NCBI GenBank assembly: GCA_029215795.1
Contig: JARDYH010000002.1
Location: 61,295,001 to 61,359,000 of the forward strand
Direction: 5' to 3'
DNA from: Anniella stebbinsi
Taxonomy: Eukaryota; Chordata; Lepidosauria; Squamata; Anniellidae
Length of the DNA stretch: 64,000 bases
Positions 55,978 to 64,000 of the stretch are shown here, in pieces. Below the pieces are notes generated by a model, which searched no databases, had not been told where the DNA came from, and saw only the letters and a list, made by a program, of their open reading frames with translations. Each line of letters begins with the position of its first letter. Within the stretch, counting starts at the first letter, position 1. The position numbers were made by a program, and so were the translations under genes.

Positions 55978-56280
55978 TTATCTTTGCTTGGATTATTAAA
56001 TGCTTGGAGCGTGGGAAGGGTTTTGGTCATCATTCATATCTTGTAATCCATCAGAGTCTTCACCGTGAGAGAACCCTTATAAAAGGCTTGGATGTTTGGA
56101 AATGTTTAGTGAGTCACTTAGCTGATCAAAAGTTATTTTCTAATTACGTATTTCATTGTCATTTAGCACCTCAGGCAGATTTCATCAAAAGGTGTGTCAT
56201 AAATGTAACAAATACAATAAAGAATTAAGTCCTACTGATTTCCAGTGCAACTTCTGTAATCGTGTGTTTATGATGGAGCA
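55978..56280 (+). pseudogene. Decayed C2H2 (Krüppel-type) zinc-finger fragment
   Basis: The plus strand reads KCLERGKGFGHHSYLVIHQS followed by LHRERTLIKG. This lines up with one C2H2 finger and linker (C-x2-C-GK-x-F-x5-L-x2-H-x3-H-TGEKPY-K), with the second Cys replaced by Arg and the linker changed. A further Cys-rich piece, CHKCNKYNKELSPTDFQCNFC, follows in another frame (about 56195-56265). At least one frameshift and missing ligands rule out function. No introns or neighbouring exons were found, so it may be a relic of a zinc-finger exon or a retrocopy. Confidence 0.42.
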
Positions 56281-57400
56281 ACATCCTAACTGGGAAGATC
56301 TTTAATTGAAAACAGGGCTAAGGAAAGAGGTGGCTTTTGTCCTGGGCATTGTATGTAGCACTTCAGAATTATGAATAAAGAAAAGGATGCCATATTTTTG
56401 GCATTTAAAACACGTTTCATACATGACTTATCTTTCTCAGTAACTGTATTAAAAATCTTGTTCCACATGCCTTTCTGAGAGTTCATGTCAGAAATATGGG
56501 CTAAGTATGTAGACCACTATGAATATTTCATGCATAATCTATTATATATTTATAAGCAACAATCCCAAATTTATAGCCAAGCATACCATGAACATGCATC
56601 ATTTAAAATAAGAAAAACCCTTTCTTAGCAGGTGGAGTTAACCAAGTCAACAGTCCTACGCACACATATCTGGAAATACATCCTACTAAATTCAGTGGGC
56701 ATTATGTTTGGGCAAATAAACACAGGATCAGGCTACCGATCACACAAATGCAGGTCCATTGAGGGTTAAAATATTAATTGGATTTAGAAGTGCCGGCTGC
56801 ACGGATTAATTGTGGTAAAGAAATACACACATTATTAAAGATTCATATATGGAAATAGAATGGAAGGAGTACTGTTGGGCAATTAGTTGTGCCCAAGGGC
56901 CAAGGCAGCATCTCTCAGGTTTTCCAGCATAATCCATTTTACTTTGAAATGTATTAACACAGCAGGACCTCTCTGCTTCTCCCCAAAACAATTCTATAGA
57001 GTAAAGAGTTATCTTATTACACATTCTTCTAGTTCTTTCTTCTATTCCTCCTCCCACAAATGTTTATATCCACATCCTCCACACGTTTACATTTCATTCT
57101 TCTTAACACACTGCGCTTGCCTTGCATGAAGGAACACAAGTATTTACCTTTGCTTGAAGTCAATTTGATAGCTAGAGAATCTTCTACCATTAAGGACATC
57201 ATAGCATTATTCAAGACACAGAGAAGTAAGGAAATGGAATAAGTTTTATATATGGAAAGGTCAACTGGATTATGACTCTTCAATGAAGTGAAGCAAAGCT
57301 GCAAGGACTCTTGAGCAAGGAGAAATGCTTGGTAACAGATGATAACAGGTACATTCAGGCCTTATGTACCACAAAGGTCTCTTCTTCTACTTTTCAGTAT
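56281..57400. other. Upstream region, unassigned
   Basis: AT-rich. A weak AGTAAG-like fragment lies near 56645-56735. No gene. Confidence 0.4.
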
Positions 57401-57520
57401 AGACTTCCCCAGCCTGGCAACCTTCGAATGTGTTGGACTAAAACTCTCATCATCCCCCAGCCAGCTGTGCTGGGACTTGTAGTCTTAACACATCTGGAGA
57501 GTGCCAGGTTGGGGAAGTCT
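57401..57520. mobile_element. 120-bp foldback element (CCAGATGT family)
   Basis: The arms AGACTTCCCCAGCCTGGCAA and, as reverse complement, AGACTTCCCCAACCTGGCAC continue inward through the TGTGTTGGACTA / TGTGTTAAGACTA segments. The best-preserved copy of the family. Confidence 0.72.
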
Positions 57521-58260
57521 GCTTTAGTGCATCACAATTTCTGTACTTCATTGGAGATGAATAGCATCTAGACCAATGTTTCTCAAACCGTGGGGTGGGA
57601 ACCACCAGTGAGTCTCAGCCAACATTCAGGTGGGTCTCAGTGCTGCAGATTGCCCAGTGTCTCTTTGCTTGACTCCCTGGAGCTATGGCCGCACCATGCA
57701 CACTGCATAGGGAACTGGAGTTGGTCAGAGTGCAAGACTAGGATCATCATCATCTTATTAATAATATGACAATGATTTTTAAAAACAGATAAAAAAGGAA
57801 GTGAATAAGAAAAAGAAGCTGTTATAGGAGGAAGTGAATGTAAAAGCAGCAGGAGGGTGGAATGAAAGAAACTGGCAATTGGGGATAGGATACAAGTAAG
57901 CATGTAAGAAGGGGGAAAGAAATGACAGGAGATAGGTAAGAAGACTTTGAGAGGCATGTGGGGGGAAGGAGAAAACCAATATAAAATAAACAGTTTTCTC
58001 TACCTACAGTAGGGGGTCCCTAACCTTTTTGGGTTGGTGAGCACATTTGGAACTTTGAGTGTCACCAGCACTCTCAAAAAATGACTGCCATAAATGACGG
58101 TTCATAAAATGGCTGCTATGGCCAGTCACAAAACACTTGTTTCCCAGAAGGCAAACTGGTGAGACTAACAGAAAAACAACTAGCCCAAGAACATAAGTAC
58201 AAGGCAGTGGTGGGGTTCTGAGCTCCAAAATACAAAACCACTCTTGAATCTGAATAAAGA
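57521..58260. other. Upstream region, repeat-like fragments
   Basis: Positions about 57575-57640 ('gtttctcaaaccgtggggt') and 58015-58140 ('ggggtccctaacctttttggg') resemble dispersed reptilian repeats that I cannot name. The rest is unassigned. Confidence 0.4.
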
Positions 58261-61200
58261 CTTTGAATCAAAATAAGGGACAGCACTGTGCTCTGCAGCA
58301 TGGCAATCTCCCAGTTAAAAAAATATCTTAAGAAATAAAACTGAAATCAGGTGAGGCAGAGAGCCTGGTGTGCAACAAGGGAGTGCCCCTGAGCAGATCA
58401 GTGCCTGTGGGCATCATATTGGAAACCCACTTAGAGCCTCTTGATTAGTAAATTCTTCCCATAATGGAGAGGCTGAGTAACGATCCCAAATGCTACTGTG
58501 TGCATTTAACTTGAAAGCTGAATTATGAAACTCCCACTACAAGGAAATAGCTGTGACAATGTATTTCGCAATTCAGAGAGGGATTAGTTATCCATATAAA
58601 TGGTACTAGGAATTGCCACCTGATAATATAATTTTGTTACTGATGGGTCTTAAGTTGATTTCATGGGTCTGCCCTTATTATGACTGTCTGGATCCAACCC
58701 ATTGTTTTGATGTCTTCTACAGGAAATTTAAGGCATTTTTATATTGGCAGGGTTTTGGTGGTTAAGAAAGCACAGGATTGTTTTAGCTTCATAAATGTGG
58801 GTTGAGTTGTGAGCTGGGCACATGTTCCCTTAAGTGTGTACTTAACACTACATGGATCCATCCAACCTTACACACACTGCATGCATGGAAGACAGTTCAG
58901 TTTGTGGTTGTGAAACTCCACTCAGTGTAAAGAACAAGTGCACACCTGTTAGGGAAGTGGTTCTCACATTTTAATCCAGACCTTAGAGTAGACAAAAGCT
59001 TTTTTCTGTCCTATCCAAAATATGGCTGTGTATATCCACACATGAAATGGTCAGGAATCCCCTTTTCAACAAGAAGAACGAAAGCAAAATCTCACATACA
59101 TGGATTTTTCCCCATCAATTGCATTAGAAATCTGAAGGCACTTATTTACACGAACAAATTGCACCTTTCCTTCCAGGAGTTTGGCAGTAGATTAGACTGT
59201 AAAACAATTATATGCCTATCATCATCTAGTACATTTCATAGCTATACAAAAAGTTGAATCAGAGTTTCTTTAACTCAACCCAAATACCCTTCGATACTTG
59301 CAGTGGTTCTACAGTTTAGAAGTGACAGGGTCATTTGGAGATGTGAACAAAACTATTTTCTTAATAGTCCTGGGCACACCGCTGTTACATGTTTTAAAAG
59401 TTTAAATATACCACACATGCCACTTATAAATGTTTTATATGTGCTGCGATTTAAAAGCAAAGTTACAGAAGCATTAAAGAGGCGGAAGGTTCATGAATGT
59501 TGTACACAGAGGCCCTTGCTGTTCAGGTAAAGCATTTATAGCCTGTCTGAAGCTTTTCACTCATCATTCTGCAACACACACAGCCCCTCACCCCATTCTG
59601 TGTGTTTGTGTGAGTGTGTGTGTATGCGCACACACGTGCACATGCGTACACAGGGTGGGGGGAGGATTCTTCACTATCCATTTTCTTCAGCCTTAAAAAG
59701 ATTTCATTCATTAGTAGTAAGCAAAGCTGTTGCAGCTGCTGAGGGGGCAAGGAGGAGAGAAACAGAGAGAGAGAGAGAACAAACCAAATCCAGACTTGGT
59801 ATCAGACCAACAGCTGCAGTAGAATTGCGTTGCCTTTTTTAGAAGGAAAACCGTGGGAACTCTTGATCTCCAGCAGCATTCCAGTCTGCATGCGCTCTTG
59901 AGATCGACATACAAGGGGGGCACATAACATGTATCCAGATTCCAAAGCACCATTAAATGTCAGAGCCAACAGGGCAGAAGTAAAATTTATGTGCTATTGT
60001 AACACTTTCTATTTTTAGCCTGTAGAAACTAGGCTAGGCATTTAAAGAAAATTACTACTACAAGGGCCCATAACATTCTAATGCAAACTGCACGTTGTAG
60101 GTAATTGGTATCCCAGTTCTAGACACCTGTATCCTACAAGTAGCTACAGTTCTATCCCTTTTTGGCAAATGGTTCCAAGATTACTCAAGGTATTTATATC
60201 ACTAAGGAATCCCTGGAGCCCTGAGACACACACACACAGGCCAAGAGTTGCATTCCAGTTTCGTATTGTATAGACACAAATACAAGTTAGGATTGTTAAT
60301 GCTTGGTAATTGCATTATTGATGGTAAATTTCAATTTTATTAGGCAGACCAGGAGTTGAACATTGGAAAGCGTACCTGCACCATTTTTTAGGATTCTATG
60401 AGCTACACTGTGGCACCAATTTTTCAGAGATATAACAAGAAATGTTCACGACCATATTTCTAATTGGGCTACTACTAAATAGTTTTCCTTTGTAGCTGTG
60501 TATTTTAGAGGCTATTATGAGAGGTTGCACCAGAGGCAACATTCATATAGCTGAACTGTAGGAGGATTTCAGCTCTTGCAGTTTGCTCAGCCTGACCTTT
60601 TCAGCCCCCAAGGACCACATTGGCTGTCTGCTAGGCTGGCAGAGGCCTCACATGCATGCATGCATGCACATTCACATACAACTCACTCACACCAACCACT
60701 TAAAACCACCCTCTCATACATACCACTCAAATCTAACACCTACCCAAGAGCGTTTTAGAGGCCTGATACATGCTTTGATAAGAAAAAAACATCACTCCTC
60801 CCAGAAACCTCAAACCACCTAGCCATCCAAGAATCCTGACTCCTAGCTCTTCTCCTTCCTATAATCTACTCTCTTGCTGAAGGATCCTGAAATCCCACAT
60901 TCTGTTACCTGTATCTTTTTCAGAAAAAAAGCTTGGAGGAAATAAAAGTAAAAACACTCTAGGAATACCATAAAAGCCCCATTCTTAGAGTGTCCTGAGA
61001 GGCCAACAGGAGCATTCAAGCCATGCTTCCTTGGTATACTCCAGGAATACAGCTTAAAAAAAAAAAGCAGGAACCATAGAGCCCATTCCTACAGCATTTT
61101 CCTTTTTTTTCCTGGGGACACACCAGACAGAGCTTAGAGAACTGCCAGCAGTCTGCACTTTTTGTACCTGTCCTACAGTTTTGATGATAGCTCTGCCTTT

Positions 61201-61555
61201 CAAGTTCAGTTCTATATAAAAGTAACAAAAGCCATGCTAACAAAGCATTACAAATTACTACCTACCTTAAATAAACATGGAAGAATAACATGAACGCGTG
61301 ATTTTGAATTAGTAATTTACTATATAGGTAAAGGATAAAAAATAGCATTCACACACTGAAATTTGGTTCTTTTATAAAAAGAAAAATGCGACACTTGGTA
61401 AAGAGGAATGCTATTTCATAGTGGAAGTGAACATATTACAAGTTATAGTGGTTGACTTTAAATGGGGATTCGACAAATTCATGGATATATAGAATGAAAA
61501 AAAGGAAATATATTACAAATTGTATCACATTAAGAGCCTTGATAGACTAGACTGT
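58261..61555. other. Upstream region, unassigned
   Basis: GT/CA-rich sequence at about 59599-59655, an AG tract near 59760-59778 and a short TGCA repeat near 60652-60668. No element or gene is recognised; searched for PGGT1B-like exons without success. Confidence 0.4.
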
Positions 61556-61725
61556 TTGGTTATTTACAGCTCCTGATGAAAGACCTCGGGGCCCAAAATG
61601 TCAAGCTTTTGTATTAGTCTTTTTATCTTCTCTAAAAGAACAAATCATTTTTCAAGGTGAAATAAATAGTAAACAATTTTAACTTTATTCAACACTAAGG
61701 TCGATATTTCCTTCTTTTCATTCTG
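61556..61725 (+). mobile_element. Possible second Penelope-like tail type
   Basis: Reads 'gctcctgatgaaagacctcgg', then 'gtcaagcttttgtattagtc', then 'tttattcaacactaaggtcgat'. Layout resembles the tails at 43325 and 53790 (hairpin flanked by CTGATGA and an A-rich box), but the sequence differs. Family uncertain. Confidence 0.35.
61573..61600 (+). ncRNA. Hammerhead-like core with a UCGG-type stem II loop
   Basis: Exact CTGATGA box, then a hairpin roughly GACC-TCG-GGGC, then CAAAATGTC where GAAACGTC would be expected. The changes fit CpG decay. Confidence 0.35.
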
Positions 61726-61819
61726 TTTGTTGGGTTTTTTTACCCTCTTCCACTCCTCATGGATATATAGTCATGATGGTTATACTTCCAGTATCAGAGG
61801 CAATATGCCTCTATATATA

Positions 61820-62133
61820 GGGTGACCAGATAAAATCCAGGTCAGGGCTCATGTAACTTTAACAGTTGTAGAGAAAAGGGAATTTCAGCCAGTGTCATTT
61901 GTATGCAATTAGTTCCTGGTGATATTCCCTCTTCATCACAACTGAAAGTTGCAGGGGCCCTGCCTTCTTTTGTATATGGTCACTCTAGTATAGTGCCTGC
62001 AACTTTAACTGTTGTGATGAAGAGGGAATACCACCAGGAACTAATTGCATACAAATGACACTGGCTGAAATTCCCTTTTCTCTACAACTGTTAAAGTTAC
62101 ATGAGCCCTGACCTGGATTTTATCTGGTCAGGC
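61820..62133. mobile_element. 314-bp foldback element with near-perfect long arms
   Basis: Left arm 61820-61952 and right arm 61997-62133 are near-exact reverse complements, starting GGGTGACCAGATAAAATCC and, as reverse complement, GCCTGACCAGATAAAATCC. TA flanks both ends. The long-arm design and TA duplication suit a Tc1/mariner-type miniature element. No coding content. Confidence 0.82.
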
Positions 62134-64000
62134 TATCTATATACTAGTTGCTAGGGAACATGAGCAGGAGGATGCTATTGCACTCGCGTTCTACTTCTGG
62201 GCTTCATAGAGGCAGCTGGTTGGTCATTTTGTGAACAGAATGCTCAACTAGATAGGCCTTTCATCTGATCCAGCATGGCTCTAATGTTCTCACAGTGCTG
62301 TATTTAAGCAACAAATAGAATCGTATTTAAATACAGACCAGTTTAGTCAGCCATCCAGGCAACCTCAATTTAACAATCAGGGATTAAAAATAAAATCCTA
62401 GTATTGATTTAATTTAGATTTCAGTTCTCCATGTTGCAAACATTAAGTTGTCCATTCACAGAAATGAACTTTGCAGAACCGGGGGGGGGGGGGGGTGTCA
62501 ATAGCTTGAAAATAATAATAAACTGTGTTCAAAACACACACATGTGCTCACTCCAAGTTAATGATATTCATGTTGCCCTTTGAAAAGCTTAACAGTGCTT
62601 GTCTAAATTGCAGCTCATTACAGCTTAGACTTGCATAGTAATGCTTTTATAGTATTTGCACTACCTTTGGACATAACAAATGTACTCCTTTAACTGAGGG
62701 CATTGTAGAACAAAGTCTTGTGTTTTGTTTGATACGAAGATAGCCACTTACTTTTTAAGATTGCTTTTGTATGTCTACTACTCATAAGCTTCAGTTTAAA
62801 AAACAACCATAGCATATTCCTACTATATTTACATAGAATTCAATGTAAAACTCATTCTGCTGATTTGAGCAACGAGTAGTCAGCCTATCCTTTCTACTAT
62901 GAACTTCGCATAGGATAAGCTCATGTAGATATACAATTACTTTGCGTCCTGAGTAGACAAAGGCAACACATGTGCAAATTAAGTTGGCCTACCCATATAT
63001 GGGATAACAGGGTTAATTCCAGATTTGTTTTAGTAGCACAGTAGCATAACTTAAGGTGTACAAACATGAAATTATGATAGAGGCTAAAGGAATTCCCAGA
63101 TGTTTTCACAGCAGACACTTCAGGTCAACTACGGATAAATTGATGATTCAAATTGTTGCTATCAGACTACTTGTAGCCTTCAAGCCCACAACAAAAAAGG
63201 AACCTTAAAAGCATTTTCAGTAAATGCCAATTTAAAAACAGTTTCCTCTAGATCAAGGATGGGGAATGCCTGGCCCCTCCAAGTGTTATTGGACTGCAAT
63301 TCCCATCATCCATTCACAATTAGCTATGCTAGCTAGGGCTGATAGGAACTGTGGTCCAACAATATCTGAAGGGCTGTGCGTTCCCACCCCTGCTCTATAT
63401 TCTGACCTAGCTATACTATACAGGATGAAGTGGGAAACATTGCAAGACAATGAATAGATTTTATTGGGTTCACACATGTTTCATGTCTTTTGTCTTGTCA
63501 ATACACTACTATTCAGAGCCTTTACGGTACCACCATGGTCTATGAAGTACAAACAAACCAGAATAGTTTTCCACAATGAAGTTTAATTGCTGGTTTAAAT
63601 CCAAATTATGTTTAAAAGCACTGACCTATGGTAAAGAATAAACAAAATCAGCTAAAGCTCACAAGAAGAGTACCCATTCCTTCACTCTCCACCCACATAA
63701 GAGGAGGCTGGGGGGAAAATAGTTATTTCCCACATCACTATATTCTGAACAAGCTACAGGTGATAAATGAAACCACATCCCTGAACTGGATGGTATTCTT
63801 TGGTAAGAACCACCTCACAGGATTACTGGCATTCAGGAGTTCTTGCCAGGAGGGACAGTGGAAGCCACTCAGTTTGAAGTTAATTCTTGTAAGATTCACT
63901 AAATTTGTAATGTTATTTTATAGAAAAAAAGCTATGAAGAAGATATGAACTACAAGAGTAAAAAAAAAAGCAATCTGCACCATAAATGGCTGTGGATAGA
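62134..64000. other. Right end of the window, mostly unassigned
   Basis: A retroposon tail ('ctcaactagataggcc', 'tctgatccagcatggctct') lies at about 62205-62290 and a G homopolymer at 62481-62495. A foldback copy is listed at 63255. No gene. Confidence 0.45.
63255..63395. mobile_element. Foldback element (CCAGATGT family)
   Basis: The left arm 'ggggaatgcctggcccctcc' and 'attggactgcaattcccatcat' are mirrored by 'gggctgataggaactgtgg' and 'aatatctgaagggctgtgcgttcccacccc'. Diverged arms. Confidence 0.6.

Noticed and set aside
44851..64000. Exons of PGGT1B, the neighbour upstream of TRIM36 in mammals
   Set aside because: No translated segment resembled the prenyltransferase beta subunit; the gene probably lies beyond the right edge, or synteny differs.
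1..64000. CRISPR arrays, bacterial operons, origins, riboswitches
   Set aside because: The window is vertebrate nuclear DNA; repeated units are dispersed transposable elements, not regularly spaced direct repeats.

Overview
The window is vertebrate nuclear DNA and carries the 5' half of one protein-coding gene, TRIM36, on the minus strand. Mobile-element remains fill much of the rest. The mix of elements points to a squamate reptile, probably a lizard: many divergent L2/CR1-type LINE copies with TTTA-rich tails, a Penelope-like element, an R2/R4-like LINE fragment, hAT elements, and many short inverted-repeat elements. The species assignment is inference; the TRIM36 identity is read directly from the translated exons.

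Gene layout, 5' to 3' on the minus strand: coding exon 1a (44791-44850), a candidate alternative first exon 1b inside a CpG island (27198-27224), exon 2 (21607-21844, RING), exon 3 (14458-14783, end of RING plus B-box 1), exon 4 (8641-8787, B-box 2) and exon 5 (385-480, start of the coiled coil). All junctions have GT/AG splice sites and the phases agree, giving one open frame of 289 codons from exon 1a. The rest of the coiled coil and the COS, FN3 and SPRY domains lie off the left edge. No other functional gene was found. The 19 kb upstream of exon 1a (44851-64000) shows only repeats and one decayed zinc-finger fragment.

Region by region: 1-8.6 kb (introns 5 and 4) contains a three-level nest, in which an L2 copy is interrupted by a hAT element that is itself interrupted by another L2, with a further L2 copy beside it. 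8.8-14.4 kb (intron 3) holds two more L2 pieces, a possible solo LTR, an internally repetitive element and an R2/R4-like reverse-transcriptase fragment. 14.8-21.6 kb (intron 2) is poorer in repeats but has a 474-bp inverted-repeat element and an L2 3' end. 21.8-44.8 kb (long intron 1) holds an L2 copy, the exon 1b CpG island, several inverted-repeat elements, a hAT copy with a readable C-terminal transposase domain, and a Penelope-like element with reverse-transcriptase and GIY-YIG remnants. 44.9-64 kb (upstream) holds more inverted-repeat elements, including a head-to-head pair and a near-perfect foldback element.

The observations most worth checking are: the alternative TRIM36 first exon; several non-autonomous element families that share G-rich termini and 3-bp target duplications (AGA, TAG, TGG, CAA, ACA); the nested insertions; and four stretches in Penelope-like tails that keep a hammerhead-ribozyme-like core. 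None of these amounts to a demonstrated new system.
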